Assembly (NCBI RefSeq): GCF_014200495.1
Contig: NZ_JACHBY010000001.1
Span: 806,001-870,000, forward strand
DNA: 64,000 nt
Reading direction: 5' to 3'
Source of the DNA: Mucilaginibacter geliditolerans
GTDB taxonomy: Bacteria; Bacteroidota; Bacteroidia; Sphingobacteriales; Sphingobacteriaceae
This document shows positions 18,683 through 28,747 of this stretch, one piece after another. Made by a program: the position numbers and the translations under genes. The first letter of the stretch is position 1. Every line of letters starts with the position of its first letter. The notes beneath the pieces are model-generated. The model ran no database searches, had not been told where the DNA came from, and saw nothing but the letters and a program-made list of their open reading frames with translations.

Positions 18683-20203
18683 TTATTTAGCTATTGGGTA
18701 TACAGGGAATAACAATTTCGAATTGCTTACAAAAGCAATGTGTTTACTATCAGGCGACCATGATGGTGTATTGATAGTACCCTGTCCGCCATATAAATAG
18801 GCAATAACTTTTGTAGTACCGCCACCGATAGGCATTAACCTCAAATAAACATGCCTGTAAAACGGATGATCGCCGGGCGATACCTCATTTTTATTAAAGG
18901 TGATAAAAACTATCCATTTACCGTCAGGCGATATATGTGGGAACCAGTTATCATAATCATCATTGGTGACCTGCGTTTGCTCGCTGCCATCGGGTTTCAT
19001 GCGCCACACCTGCATTAAACCGCTGCGCACCGAGCAGAAATAGATATATTTCCCATCGGGTGTATACTCCGGCCCGTCATCAAGGCCGGGTGCAGTGGTT
19101 AATCTTACCTCCTCACCTCCTGCCGAAGGCATGCGGTAGATATCATACTCATTGTTCCTGTCTCCACAAAAAACCAAATATTTTCCATCCGGCGACCAGC
19201 CATGCATGTATGATGGCCCTATTTTATTCATTCGTTTGGCATCTCCCCCCCTTGATGATAAAGTATAGCCAATTGAGCCATCTTTTTCACTATTACTGAT
19301 CGCCAGCATTTTACCGTCGAATGAAAGCACATGGTCGTTATTATTATTGGTTGCTACACCTGTATTAAGTACTGCAGGGATGTTTGTTGCCAAATCATAT
19401 TTATAAAGCAGTCCATTGCTGTTATAGATCAAAGATTTACCATCCTTTGTCCAGTTTGGGGCCTGTAATGATTCCGGCGACTGGTAAATAATCCTGCTGT
19501 TTTGTGTTTCCAGATCAAGGATATGAATATCACTGCCTATATATTTCTGGTAACCATTTTCGCCATTAGCCGGCACTACTATACGCACATTATGGAATAG
19601 GGCTGATTCGGTAACATTGGGATTATGGGAGCACACAAACAGCCCCACGTATACTTCATCGCCCAGATCAAGACTATCAACCTGCTCGGTTATAAAGGTA
19701 TCGCCATTACGGGCTACAGACATAATATAGGTATTGCCTTTTCTCTCCAGCTGAATAACGTCAGCCGATGTAAGTTTAGATTTTATTTCTTCGGTAACAG
19801 CGCCAGTGGAGCGCCTGAATTGCAAAGAAGTTAACCCATCACCATGCACAACAGCGTTGACGTGTTTTGAGTCGGAATCAAGCGAGGTTCTTACCATCCA
19901 GCCCATTTTTCGGTGCATTTCAACACCTTTGCCAATAAAGGCGGCATTGGTGGTAAGTATAAAATCACCTTTCATACGTTTCCATACAAAATGAAAATCA
20001 TCATGATTGGCCCATATATTTTGCCCTGAACCTGATATTTTATATTGCTGCTGAGCAGGGTCATAACTGGCCGTACCGGCGGGTTTAACACTGCCTACAT
20101 CAGATTGGCTATCAAATATCCCTAAGGTTGTTTGCGCATAAGCCTTATCAAAATATAACGCAAGCGAAAAGCATAACAATAAGCAGCTTAGTTTTAATTT
20201 CAT
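18683..20203 (-). CDS. Exported TolB-like PD40 beta-propeller protein
   Basis: 506 residues with a signal peptide (LSCLLLCFSLALYFDKAYAQ). Residues about 30-210 look like a DUF1349-type lectin-like domain (NHDDFHFVWKRMKGDFILT, GWMVRTSLD, GDEVYVGLFVCSHN). From about 220 there are repeated PD40 units: APNWTKDGKSLIYNS, GWSPDGKYLVFCG, PEYTPDGKYIYFCS, PHISPDGKWIVFIT and SWSPDSKHIAFVS. These form a beta-propeller. The role is probably binding of a carbohydrate or scaffold in the periplasm. It is the first gene of the sugar cluster. Confidence 0.82.
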   Translation of the reverse strand: MKLKLSCLLLCFSLALYFDKAYAQTTLGIFDSQSDVGSVKPAGTASYDPAQQQYKISGSGQNIWANHDDFHFVWKRMKGDFILTTNAAFIGKGVEMHRKMGWMVRTSLDSDSKHVNAVVHGDGLTSLQFRRSTGAVTEEIKSKLTSADVIQLERKGNTYIMSVARNGDTFITEQVDSLDLGDEVYVGLFVCSHNPNVTESALFHNVRIVVPANGENGYQKYIGSDIHILDLETQNSRIIYQSPESLQAPNWTKDGKSLIYNSNGLLYKYDLATNIPAVLNTGVATNNNNDHVLSFDGKMLAISNSEKDGSIGYTLSSRGGDAKRMNKIGPSYMHGWSPDGKYLVFCGDRNNEYDIYRMPSAGGEEVRLTTAPGLDDGPEYTPDGKYIYFCSVRSGLMQVWRMKPDGSEQTQVTNDDYDNWFPHISPDGKWIVFITFNKNEVSPGDHPFYRHVYLRLMPIGGGTTKVIAYLYGGQGTINTPSWSPDSKHIAFVSNSKLLFPVYPIAK

Positions 20204-20312
20204 ATAATTGGCGGTTGTATTAGTAATTTAGGATTCACTAAGTTAACTATTCCATTATTAAAAGGTATAGTGATTTTTTACCCCAAAGTTGTCTTTTTCC
20301 ACCAAAAACAAA

Positions 20313-20339
20313 AAAGGAGATGCAAAACACATCTCCTTT
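20313..20339 (-). terminator. Intrinsic terminator after the desaturase
   Basis: 10-bp perfect stem (aaaggagatg with catctccttt) with a 7-base loop. On the minus strand it is followed by a T-rich run. Confidence 0.8.
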
Positions 20340-20365
20340 ATATTTCATTAAAACATTGGTCTTTT

Positions 20366-21448
20366 TTACAGATCGGCAACTAATGCTTTCTTGGTTTCTT
20401 TTGCATAAGCCTTAGCTGTTGCTTTAGCCGCTGCGGGCTCGGCACAATAAGCCTGGTAAAATTCCTTTTTTGAGTCGCGGTAATGACTTACTGCCCCTAT
20501 CATGCTTAACAGTTTTATATAGCACCATGCCAGGTCGAGCTGGTAAGGTTTAAATCCTGAACGTGCACTTTTAGGGTACAGGTGATGGTTATTGTGCCAT
20601 TCGCCTGCTACATAGCCTGGCCAAATCTGGTTTATTGACATATCCTCGCGGTTATAGTCAACACCATCACGGCGTTTATCTTCACCCTTACCATGGCCTT
20701 CATAGTTATAAGTACGTACACCTACGGCCCAAAAACCTGCCGCACCAAACATAGCACACACAAGCCCGAAACCACCTAAAAGGTAAAAGGCCGCGAACCA
20801 AAAGCTCCAGTTTAATATCACACTGATAATTGTGCGTACAGGCGAAGCCAATGTGCCCCATTTTTGATATTGGGCATAGCTATTGGTATTTACACCGGTA
20901 TGGCGCATTAAATTAACACATTTACCGTAGTTTTTCTCCGTCATACTGCGATTGATAGGCTGATGATTAACATCGGCTAAAAAGCAATATAAAAAACCAC
21001 CTGATGCGTTGTAAGGATCGCCTGGCTGGTCAGATAATGCATGGTGCACGTGGTGCGATATGGCATATATCTCTTCCGGAATAATTTTAAGGGTAAGATT
21101 CTGGGTGAAAAACCGCCAGAATTTATTGCTGAACTCATAGGCGCCATGTGTACAGTAACGATGATGCCATATGGTACCATGCGTACCCATTACTATCATG
21201 CTATACACAAAAGCCGCTATTAACAGCTTAAATGAGAAATACTTAAAAATAAAAAGGAATAAAAATGGCGCCAAACATAAAACCATGAACCAACTCATGA
21301 ATGAAAGCCAGTTCTTTTTGTTTTTAAAGATATTCAGCCGTTTAAAGAACTCTTTTAGTATTTGATTGGAACTAGGTTCCGAAAGGTTACCACACTCATC
21401 TCTCCACCCATACGAGGGTGGCTCCAGCACGCTGTCTAAGAAAGCCAT
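20366..21448 (-). CDS. Membrane fatty-acid desaturase (acyl-CoA/stearoyl desaturase family)
   Basis: 360 residues. Four or more hydrophobic segments surround three His boxes: H90-x4-H95-H96 extending to HRYCTH101, HHVHH (132-136) and HNNHH late in the protein. These bind the di-iron centre that introduces a cis double bond into acyl chains. The C-terminus ends in an Ala/Lys-rich tail. Membrane fluidity or oleate-type synthesis is the expected role. It stands alone, with a terminator downstream and a word-repeat 5' region. Confidence 0.92.
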   Translation of the reverse strand: MAFLDSVLEPPSYGWRDECGNLSEPSSNQILKEFFKRLNIFKNKKNWLSFMSWFMVLCLAPFLFLFIFKYFSFKLLIAAFVYSMIVMGTHGTIWHHRYCTHGAYEFSNKFWRFFTQNLTLKIIPEEIYAISHHVHHALSDQPGDPYNASGGFLYCFLADVNHQPINRSMTEKNYGKCVNLMRHTGVNTNSYAQYQKWGTLASPVRTIISVILNWSFWFAAFYLLGGFGLVCAMFGAAGFWAVGVRTYNYEGHGKGEDKRRDGVDYNREDMSINQIWPGYVAGEWHNNHHLYPKSARSGFKPYQLDLAWCYIKLLSMIGAVSHYRDSKKEFYQAYCAEPAAAKATAKAYAKETKKALVADL

Positions 21449-21469
21449 TAGTTTAAAAAATTAGTTTGA

Positions 21470-21535
21470 TCCAGTATCGGAATAAATTAGTAGTCAGTAT
21501 CGGATAATAGTTATAATTCAGTATTCGGAATATAC
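21470..21535. repeat. Word array upstream of the desaturase gene
   Basis: Three direct variants of cagtatcgga (at about 21472, 21494 and 21519 as cagtattcgga), separated by words like taaattagtagt and taatagttataatt. No complementary arm is visible, unlike most other arrays here. It lies in the probable 5' region of the minus-strand desaturase gene. Confidence 0.55.
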
Positions 21536-21704
21536 GCTTGTAAGGTATGTATTAATTATCGAAGCAAAGAAAATATGTTAGAACCCTGGGGAGTAATAAT
21601 CAAAGGGAACAAAATAGTACCGGAGCCGAAATAAAATTTCTTACCACATTATAACGATGGGTTCTGTTTTAAAGTATCAATGTGTCATAATAAAATCATA
21701 ATCT

Positions 21705-22271
21705 TTATTCTGATACTATACAACGCTCACCACTAAGCATTAATTTACATTGTTCAAAATCATTTGGCATTATGATAGCATCTGATTCTTTCCTGTAATT
21801 TTGCTTAAGTTCCTTACGACGGCGCGATTCAATAAAACGCCTAACATCTTCCCTATTTTCCAATATCAAACCGGGTACCTGCACCAGGTTATTATCTTCA
21901 TCTTTGGCTACCATTGTAAAGTAACTGGTATTGGTGTGTTTTACACTGTTGGTTTTTATATCTTCAGATACAACCCTTATACCCACCACCAGTGAAGTAT
22001 TGCCCACATAATTCACAGATGCCATGAGCGATACCAGTTCACCAACTTCAACCGGCTGTAAAAAATCTACTGTATCTATCGAGGCGGTTACGCAATAATT
22101 ACCCGAGTGCTTGGCCGCACAAACGTAAGCTACCTTATCCATTAATGACAATAAAACCCCGCCGTGTATCTTACCCCCGAAATTGGAGTAGGAAGGTATC
22201 ATTAGTTCGGTGATCACTGTTTCGGAAAACCGTACACTTTTGTATGGTAGTTCATTGGGTTGGGCTGACAT
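21705..22271 (-). CDS. Acyl-CoA thioesterase (hotdog fold)
   Basis: 188 residues from ATG 22271 (a TTG at 22280 is less likely). The hotdog signature is NFGGKIHGGVLLSLMDKVAYVCAAKHSG, followed by SIDTVDFLQPVEVGELV and VNYVGNTSLVVGIRV. It matches the YciA/BFIT-like acyl-CoA hydrolases, which release free CoA from acyl-CoA in the cytoplasm. The polar C-terminal extension of about 45 residues (RRRKELKQNYRKES...) is longer than the core domain needs. Confidence 0.88.
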   Translation of the reverse strand: MSAQPNELPYKSVRFSETVITELMIPSYSNFGGKIHGGVLLSLMDKVAYVCAAKHSGNYCVTASIDTVDFLQPVEVGELVSLMASVNYVGNTSLVVGIRVVSEDIKTNSVKHTNTSYFTMVAKDEDNNLVQVPGLILENREDVRRFIESRRRKELKQNYRKESDAIIMPNDFEQCKLMLSGERCIVSE

Positions 22272-22396
22272 AATTTTCAAGATTAATCAGGCACAAATTA
22301 ATCATCATGAATTGTATTATTACAATATTTATTACACATTGCATAAAATAACATAGAGAATATCTATATTAATAAATACAAACCGAACTAATATCT

Positions 22397-23110
22397 GTGA
22401 GAAAATATATTCTGCTTACTACTATCCTATTTTATATGGGCACCTGTTTTGCCCAGGACACTGCTAAAAATAAACAGGAAACTGTTGAGCAAAAAAACAG
22501 ACTGACCGAAACCGTTACGGAAACCTTTCATGTGCTCAAAACTGATAAAAAAACCAAAGAAGGTTTATATTCCGCTGTATACAAGCGCAAAACTGCATTG
22601 GCTATTGGCAAGTATATTGATGATAGACGAACCGGTACCTGGCATTTTTATGATATTAATGGGCGACTGGTTGAAAACTTTGATTACGACAGTTTGAATT
22701 TGCTATATGAAGAACCAATGGATAGCCTGTCGCAAACTAAAATAGTATATAGCTTTGATAATAAATTTACAGATAGCGACCGTGTTACCAGGCCTTTAAA
22801 AATAGGCGGAAGGTGTTTTGGATTTATCCCTTATTTAAAAGTTTATACACTTTCTGAAGATCTTTATGGCATCAACCTTTATACTGCGGTTGCCATTTTA
22901 GAGGTACTGGTGAGTCCGGGAGGACGGCTTGCAGATTTCAAGGTACACATCCGGTCAAACGGGTACGAAAAAGTAACCAGCTTTAGTCCCGACCTTATTG
23001 CTGAAGATGATAAAGTATTTGTCCCCGCCACGCTTAACCATAAGCCTATACTATCGCGCATATTTATAAAATGCAGGATAACTAATAGTGGTGACCTGGA
23101 TGTGGATTGA
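22397..23110 (+). CDS. Exported protein with MORN-like segment
   Basis: 237 residues. The start is GTG at 22397, preferred because it gives a proper signal peptide (KYILLTTILFYMGTCFAQ). Residues about 55-80 (AIGKYIDDRRTGTWHFYDINGRLVENFDYD) form a MORN-like or antitoxin-repeat-like motif. The C-terminal half (AVAILEVLVSPGGRLADFKVHIRSNGYE, then SRIFIKCRI) faintly resembles TonB C-terminal-like domains, though I would not name it so. Function unknown. Confidence 0.65.
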   Translation: MRKYILLTTILFYMGTCFAQDTAKNKQETVEQKNRLTETVTETFHVLKTDKKTKEGLYSAVYKRKTALAIGKYIDDRRTGTWHFYDINGRLVENFDYDSLNLLYEEPMDSLSQTKIVYSFDNKFTDSDRVTRPLKIGGRCFGFIPYLKVYTLSEDLYGINLYTAVAILEVLVSPGGRLADFKVHIRSNGYEKVTSFSPDLIAEDDKVFVPATLNHKPILSRIFIKCRITNSGDLDVD

Positions 23111-23118
23111 GGATATTG

Positions 23119-23164
23119 AAACACAAGCATCATTGCTTCGTACCTCGCAATGATGCTTGTGTTT
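23119..23164. terminator. 18-bp bidirectional terminator hairpin
   Basis: Arms 23119-23136 and 23147-23164 are exact complements around a 10-base loop. It lies between convergent genes. The inner part, cattgcttcgtacctcgcaa, closely resembles the REP-like core at 60740-60853. Confidence 0.85.
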
Positions 23165-23177
23165 TATCAGCGCTTAT

Positions 23178-23675
23178 TTAGTGAGCGTGATGCCCGTCAG
23201 CTCCATGGGCGTGACCATGTGACAACTCTTCTTCAGTTGCAGGGCGAACATTAATGATGTTTCCTTTAAAGTGAAGCTCCTGACCAGCCATTGGGTGGTT
23301 AAGGTCAACAATAACCGCATCTTCAGCTACAGATACTACCTGCCCCTGGAAACGATTACCATTATTATCCTGCAAAGGTAATATACTGCCAATTTCAGGC
23401 ACATCAGTACCATCGAACATTTCTTTAGGCAGGTTAGCTACAGCTTCATCATCATATTCGCCATAAGCGTCTGCTGCTGATAATTGAAAGTCATAGGCAT
23501 CTCCTGTTGAAAGAGTACTTAAGTTTTCTTCGAATTTTGGAAGCATTTGTCCTGCCCCAAATAAAAATGTTAAAGGCTGTTCTTGAGTAGCGCTCTCAAC
23601 TAATGTTTCAGTGCCATCCTGATCTACATACAGATCATAAGTTAATGACACTACGTTTTTTGGTGCAATTTTCAT
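23178..23675 (-). CDS. FKBP-type peptidyl-prolyl isomerase, SlyD-like
   Basis: 165 residues from ATG 23675 (a TTG lies 6 bases upstream). The FKBP core is read from VSLTYDLYVD, LTFLFGAGQMLPKFEENL and then the insert-in-flap region (AADAYGEYDDEAV...). AGQELHFKGNIINVRPATEEE is the family's C-terminal block. The tail is His-rich (HGHAHGADGHHAH), as in metal-binding SlyD. It is expected to catalyse proline isomerisation and act as a chaperone, possibly in nickel handling. Its start is 17 bases from the end of the DUF255 gene upstream on the same strand, so the two may be co-transcribed. Confidence 0.9.
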   Translation of the reverse strand: MKIAPKNVVSLTYDLYVDQDGTETLVESATQEQPLTFLFGAGQMLPKFEENLSTLSTGDAYDFQLSAADAYGEYDDEAVANLPKEMFDGTDVPEIGSILPLQDNNGNRFQGQVVSVAEDAVIVDLNHPMAGQELHFKGNIINVRPATEEELSHGHAHGADGHHAH

Positions 23676-23692
23676 TATCAAAGGTGTTTTTA

Positions 23693-25708
23693 CTAAATAA
23701 GTATTTTCGAATTAATTTGTTTTAGGGCATCGGTAATATTATCAACCGGTAAACTACATGTTTTATCTTTACATATAAATACCTGGGTTGTATTATTAAA
23801 CCTATCCTGCAGCAAAGGTAAACTTCCTTTTGTACCTCCCAATATTATTTTGTTGGGGATGTAGTTATTTTCTATTTCCATACGGAAAGCTTCGGCATTT
23901 GTACCGGTTATTGCCACTTCATACACGCCGAAAATCTCGTTAAGCAATAACGAAGCCCAGTTGGAGTATGCAGACCCATATTTAGCCATATGCGGTAAAA
24001 TGTTACGCAGTAATTGTGCCGAAATATCTAAATACTCCTGTACATCAAAAAGTAAACCCAGTTTCCTCAGATTATGTGCCATCACCGAATTTGATGAAGG
24101 TATCACCCCATCCATTATCTCTGATTTACGGGCAATTAGCTGTTCATCCTCATCGCCGGTGAAGTAAAATATACCTGTGCTTTCTTCATAATAATGTATG
24201 ATAGCATAATCAGTTAGTATTTGAGCCTGGTTTAGCCAGTTTTCGTCAAAGGTAACTTCATACAAGGCAATAAACGCGTCAATAACATTGGCATAATCAT
24301 CTAAAAAAGCAATGGAGTCATTGTTCTTACCTTTATATATGCGCGATAACCTGCCATCTGTGTCCACCATATTACCTAAGATAAATTTGGCATTTTTAAG
24401 CGCTGTTTCCAGGTATTCCACTTTATTAAAAGCGCGGTAGGCATCACAAAGCCCTTTCAGCATCAAGCCATTCCATGAGGCCAGTACTTTGTTATCCAAC
24501 CCGGGCCTGATGCGGCTGGCCCGTGCCTCAAATATCTTTTTGCGCGATGCTTCCACATTGGCTACCATATCCTCCAGTACTATGCCCAGCTTATTGGCCA
24601 GGTTTAGGTCTTTATCCTTTTTGAACAGTACATTAGTCTGCTCTTCTTCCCAATTCCCCTCATCTGTTATATTATAGTAAATACAGAACAGCTCAGCGTC
24701 AGCACCCAATATTTCTTCTATTTCAGCTTTAATGAACGTATAAAATTTGCCCTCCACACCTTCACTATCTGCATCCAGCGCACTGTAAAATGCACCTTCG
24801 GGTAATGATAACTCACGAAGCGTAAACGTGATGATCTCATCCACTACCTGCTTATAAAGCTGTGAGCTTTTCCATGTATAAGCCTCGGAATATAAGCTAA
24901 CCAGTTGTGCATTATCATACAACATTTTTTCAAAATGCGGCACATGCCAGCGGCCATCAACGCTATAACGGGCAAAGCCGCCACCTATATGATCATAGAT
25001 ACCTCCAAAGGCCATTTTCTTGAGCGTTAAGCTAACAACCTGCGCTATTTCACTATCATTCATGAGGTAAGCATAGCGCATCAGGAACTGCCAGTTATTA
25101 GGCATCGGGAATTTTGGCGATGAACCCATGCCGCCCTCTTCCTTGTCAAAATATTTCTTCCAGTTATCAACTATTAGCTGTATATCATCCTTGCTATATT
25201 CAGGTTGCTCTTTTACAATGCCAATAGATTCATATTGCTTTATGCCTTCGGTTAATTTAACAGCATATTCATCTGCTTCGGCAGGTTTTTGTTTATAGAA
25301 ATCAGCCAGGTTAAAAAGCAAGGAAGTCCAGTCGTTTTTACGGAAATAGGTACCTCCATAAATAGGCCGCTGATCGGGCAGGCAGATACAGTTTAATGGC
25401 CAGCCTCCCCTGCCGCTCATTAATTGTACGGCACTCATGTATATCTGGTCGATATCGGGGCGCTCTTCCCTGTCGACCTTAATACAAATGAAGTATTCAT
25501 TCATCACCGCGGCTACTTTTTCATCCTCAAAGCTTTCATGTTCCATTACATGGCACCAGTGGCAGGCCGAGTAACCTATACTTACCAGTATCAGCTTGTT
25601 TTCATCTTTCGCTTTTTTTAAAGCTTCAGGGCCCCAGGGATACCAGTTAACAGGATTATTGGCATGCTGCAATAAATAAGGCGAGGTGGAATTGGCGAGA
25701 TGATTCAT
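23693..25708 (-). CDS. Thioredoxin-domain DUF255 protein (YyaL/spermatogenesis-associated 20 type)
   Basis: 671 residues. It starts [26 protein letters not shown], the diagnostic beginning of the family. A thioredoxin-like active site follows as [12 protein letters not shown], then [10 protein letters not shown] and [14 protein letters not shown]. The rest is an alpha/alpha six-barrel resembling glycosidases or epimerases ([23 protein letters not shown]). Biochemical function is not established. Length is typical. The protein has no signal peptide and is probably cytoplasmic. Confidence 0.92.
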   Translation of the reverse strand: MNHLANSTSPYLLQHANNPVNWYPWGPEALKKAKDENKLILVSIGYSACHWCHVMEHESFEDEKVAAVMNEYFICIKVDREERPDIDQIYMSAVQLMSGRGGWPLNCICLPDQRPIYGGTYFRKNDWTSLLFNLADFYKQKPAEADEYAVKLTEGIKQYESIGIVKEQPEYSKDDIQLIVDNWKKYFDKEEGGMGSSPKFPMPNNWQFLMRYAYLMNDSEIAQVVSLTLKKMAFGGIYDHIGGGFARYSVDGRWHVPHFEKMLYDNAQLVSLYSEAYTWKSSQLYKQVVDEIITFTLRELSLPEGAFYSALDADSEGVEGKFYTFIKAEIEEILGADAELFCIYYNITDEGNWEEEQTNVLFKKDKDLNLANKLGIVLEDMVANVEASRKKIFEARASRIRPGLDNKVLASWNGLMLKGLCDAYRAFNKVEYLETALKNAKFILGNMVDTDGRLSRIYKGKNNDSIAFLDDYANVIDAFIALYEVTFDENWLNQAQILTDYAIIHYYEESTGIFYFTGDEDEQLIARKSEIMDGVIPSSNSVMAHNLRKLGLLFDVQEYLDISAQLLRNILPHMAKYGSAYSNWASLLLNEIFGVYEVAITGTNAEAFRMEIENNYIPNKIILGGTKGSLPLLQDRFNNTTQVFICKDKTCSLPVDNITDALKQINSKILI

Positions 25709-25912
25709 ATGTATTTATTAACAGCTAAAGTGCAATATTTAAAGCAATTGTAGGATGCAAAAGTTTTCAGATAGAAGAATAGTTTTTAACAATAGCAAAA
25801 TTAATTATGCTTATTGATAAGCATGTGAGGGGAATTAAATATTGATTATACAGATAGCGAATACAAACTATAATTACAGATATGGTTTGAGAAAATCATT
25901 GTAAAGAGAAAC
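25709..25912. other. Intergenic region, no feature seen
   Basis: 204 A+T-rich bases between the toxin gene end and the DUF255 start. No repeat, hairpin or open frame stands out. Confidence 0.4.
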
Positions 25913-26206
25913 TTAAGAAATAATTAATGGATCTTGCCTATTATCCCAAAAACAAACAATTTCAATAACATTATCATATACTTTATATAGCATCGAACAA
26001 TTTTTATGAAGCAAACACTTTCTTACTTCGGTATTCTCTTCTACAATAGGATAAATAAAAGGTGCTTCTGAAATGAGATTAAGAATTTTCAAAATCTTTG
26101 CCTCAAATTTAATTACGAACTTATCACCCCATCTTGCTCGAAGTTGAATAGCTAATTCATTATAGGTTTCTTCAGCTTCTAACGTAAACCTTATTTCAAG
26201 GCTCAT
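25913..26206 (-). CDS. ParE/RelE-superfamily toxin
   Basis: 97 residues. The pattern LEIRFTLEAEETYNELAIQL ... WGDKFVIKFEAKILKILNLISEAPFIYPIVEENTEVRKCLLHKNCSMLYKVYDNVIEIVCFWDNRQDP is that of a RelE/ParE toxin: basic residues near the middle and a C-terminal FWDNRQDP. The target (gyrase or ribosome-bound mRNA) cannot be told. It is translated directly after the antitoxin, sharing the ATGA overlap at 26203-26206. Confidence 0.85.
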   Translation of the reverse strand: MSLEIRFTLEAEETYNELAIQLRARWGDKFVIKFEAKILKILNLISEAPFIYPIVEENTEVRKCLLHKNCSMLYKVYDNVIEIVCFWDNRQDPLIIS

Positions 26207-26412
26207 TTTTTGGAAAAATGTTTATCTGTAAAATCTTTCAAAGAAATTGTTTGGCCATTTTCATGCTGCTGGATACTCCTTTCGATGCTTTTTAATACAT
26301 GAGGCGGTAAAGTATTAGACTGAGGTTCAAATTGAATATTTAAAGCTTTCAAAAAAGCTTTAACAGTTTTCAATTGCTCAGCACTTTCAGGATGTATCAA
26401 TATAGATTCCAT
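26203..26412 (-). CDS. Antitoxin of the ParE/RelE pair (DUF2683-like)
   Basis: 69 residues from ATG 26412; the longer frame begins with a TTG at 26442. The start MESILIHPESAEQLKTVKAFLKALNIQFE is a common antitoxin N-terminus in Bacteroidota. The C-terminal half (SIERSIQQHENGQTISLKDFTDKHF) is the likely toxin-neutralising segment. No ribbon-helix-helix motif is visible, so DNA binding is uncertain. Confidence 0.82.
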   Translation of the reverse strand: MESILIHPESAEQLKTVKAFLKALNIQFEPQSNTLPPHVLKSIERSIQQHENGQTISLKDFTDKHFSKK

Positions 26413-26549
26413 AATATCAAATTTACACATCACAATAAACAATTCAAAAATATATTAATCCTATATGGATTTAGTTTTTGTATCATCCTTGTTAACAAAT
26501 CTTTAATAAAGATTAAATTTTATTATTTTCGCTGCCTTAATTGACCGAA

Positions 26550-28520
26550 ATGTTTTTTATAAAATTTAAACACCTACTGGCTGGGTGTGCCGTATTCTTA
26601 TTGGCCGCCAATACATTATCAGCCCAAACAACCGATTCTAGTAAATACGACCACAATGATATTTTCGGCCCTATTACATGGCCCGTTACAAGTGGCAACA
26701 CCCGTTCAGCAAGCGGACAACCAGGCGAAAACTACTGGCAAAACCGTGCCGATTACCTCATACATGCTACTTTAAATGAAGGTAAGCAGGACACCACTAT
26801 CACTGGTGATGTAACCATTAATTATACCAATAACAGCCCCGATAAGCTGGACTACTTATGGTTGCAGCTCGATCAAAATTTATTTAAACCCGATTCGCGC
26901 GGTGCTGCAGTAACTCCTATGAGCGGTGACCGTTTTGACGTTAAGGGCTTTAATCGTGGTGGGTATCATATCGAATCTGTATCGGTTACTTATAAAAATC
27001 AAACCTATACAGTTAAACCGATAATAACAGATGCCCGCATGCAGGTACGTTTAAATACGCCCATGGGTGCAAAAGGCGATAAGATAATTGTAAAGGTAAA
27101 TTACAGCTTTTCTATCCCGGTATATGGTGCCGACCGTATGGGTCGTGAGAAATTTAAACAGGGATATGTTTATGAAATTGCGCAATGGTACCCGCGCATG
27201 TGTGTTTATGACGATGCCGAAGGCTGGAACACCCTGCCTTACATGGGCTTAGGTGAATTTTTCTGTGATTATGGCGATTTTGATTATTACGTAACCACGC
27301 CTGCAGATATGCTGGTTGTTGGTTCAGGCGATCTGCAAAATGGTGCAGCGGTGTTGACACCAACTCAACAAAGCAGGTTAGCTGAAGCGCGTAACAGCGA
27401 TAAGACTGTAATGCTGATAAAACCTGAAGAGGTTGACCAGCCTGCAACTCACCCTTTTAAAGGTATGCTAACCTGGCATTTTAAAATGCAGAACAGCCGT
27501 GATGTATCATGGGCCGCTTCAAAAGCATTTATATGGGATGCGGCAAAAGTTAATTTCCCATCAGGCCGTAAAGGTATTGCCATGTCTGCCTATCCTGTTG
27601 AAAGTTCAGGTAACGACTCATGGAGCCGTTCAACAGAATATCTTAAAAACAGTATGGAAATTTATTCAACCGGATTTTTTGAATATCCATGGAACTCGGC
27701 TACAAGCGTATCAGGTGTTGCATTGGGTATGGAATATCCGGGTATTATCTTTTGCCTGAATAATTTAAAAAACAAGCAACTCTGGGGCGATATAACACAC
27801 GAGATCGGTCATAACTGGTTCCCAATGATAGTAGGCTCCAATGAGCGTAAATACATGTGGATGGATGAAGGTTTCAATACCTATATCAATGTTTACGCTA
27901 CAGATCGTTTTAACAATGGTGAATATAAGGACACCGCTAAAATAGCCCAAAAGACATTAAGGGGCTATAGAAAAAGTGTCGACCCGTTAATGACGCCCCC
28001 CGAAGCTATTGGACTTCATGATTATAGTCAATATTATTACAAAACATCATTAGGACTACAAATACTGCGCAATGATGTGGTTGGACCGGAGCGCTTTGAT
28101 TATGCTTTCCGCGAATACATTAAGCACTGGGCATTTAAACACCCGCTGCCATATGACTTTTTCAGGGCGATGAATGACGCTACCGGCGAAGACCTGAACT
28201 GGTTCTTTAAACCATGGTTCTTTACTACCTGGAAGCTAGATCAGGCAATACAGTCGGTTGAGTATGTGGACGGGGATACCACTAAAGGTGCGATCATCAC
28301 ACTGATAAATAAAGGAAAATTGGCTTTGCCTGTTGTATTAAAAATAACGCAAGCTAATGGCAAAACAGAAACCATAAATTTCCCTGTTAACATCTGGCAG
28401 CGTAATGGTGTATGGGAGTTTAAATACCCTTCAACATCAACCATAAAAACTATGGTGCTTGATCCCGAACATGAATTGCCGGATTCAGATCTGAGCAATA
28501 ATGTTTATAACGCGAAGTAA
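26550..28520 (+). CDS. Secreted M1 family zinc metallopeptidase
   Basis: 656 residues from ATG 26550 (the frame also has a TTG at 26541). A signal peptide ([18 protein letters not shown]) precedes the beta-sandwich domain. The catalytic domain has HEIGH at 417-421 and the third zinc ligand Glu440 in MDEGFN, giving the HExxH-x18-E pattern. Preceding it, [13 protein letters not shown] resembles the M1 GAMEN-like motif. Aminopeptidase activity is expected in the periplasm or outside the cell. A long word array begins right after the stop. Confidence 0.92.
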   Translation: MFFIKFKHLLAGCAVFLLAANTLSAQTTDSSKYDHNDIFGPITWPVTSGNTRSASGQPGENYWQNRADYLIHATLNEGKQDTTITGDVTINYTNNSPDKLDYLWLQLDQNLFKPDSRGAAVTPMSGDRFDVKGFNRGGYHIESVSVTYKNQTYTVKPIITDARMQVRLNTPMGAKGDKIIVKVNYSFSIPVYGADRMGREKFKQGYVYEIAQWYPRMCVYDDAEGWNTLPYMGLGEFFCDYGDFDYYVTTPADMLVVGSGDLQNGAAVLTPTQQSRLAEARNSDKTVMLIKPEEVDQPATHPFKGMLTWHFKMQNSRDVSWAASKAFIWDAAKVNFPSGRKGIAMSAYPVESSGNDSWSRSTEYLKNSMEIYSTGFFEYPWNSATSVSGVALGMEYPGIIFCLNNLKNKQLWGDITHEIGHNWFPMIVGSNERKYMWMDEGFNTYINVYATDRFNNGEYKDTAKIAQKTLRGYRKSVDPLMTPPEAIGLHDYSQYYYKTSLGLQILRNDVVGPERFDYAFREYIKHWAFKHPLPYDFFRAMNDATGEDLNWFFKPWFFTTWKLDQAIQSVEYVDGDTTKGAIITLINKGKLALPVVLKITQANGKTETINFPVNIWQRNGVWEFKYPSTSTIKTMVLDPEHELPDSDLSNNVYNAK

Positions 28521-28720
28521 GCATTAAGAGTCAAGATGCAAGAGTCAGGAGTCAAGAATTATAGGGAATTTCCTATCTTGATTCCTGGCTCTTTTTCTTT
28601 ACTCTTTTTTCATCTTGATTCTTAACTCTTGTTTCTTGATTCTTTTTCCCATCTTGATTCCTGGCTCTTTATTCTTGAATCTTTCCCATCTTGTTTCTTG
28701 ATTCTTTTTTTATAGATTAG
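28521..28720. repeat. Long word array, tcaaga/tcttga vocabulary
   Basis: About 200 bases directly after the M1 peptidase stop. The left part (aagagtcaagatgcaagagt, caggagtcaagaatta) is followed by many reverse-complement words (atcttgattcctggctcttt at both 28575 and 28651; cttgattcttaactcttg; gtttcttgattc). It shares vocabulary with 16125-16204. It occupies most of the gap before the PhzF gene. Confidence 0.8.
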
Positions 28721-28747
28721 CTTAACAAAAACACAACATTATCTACC

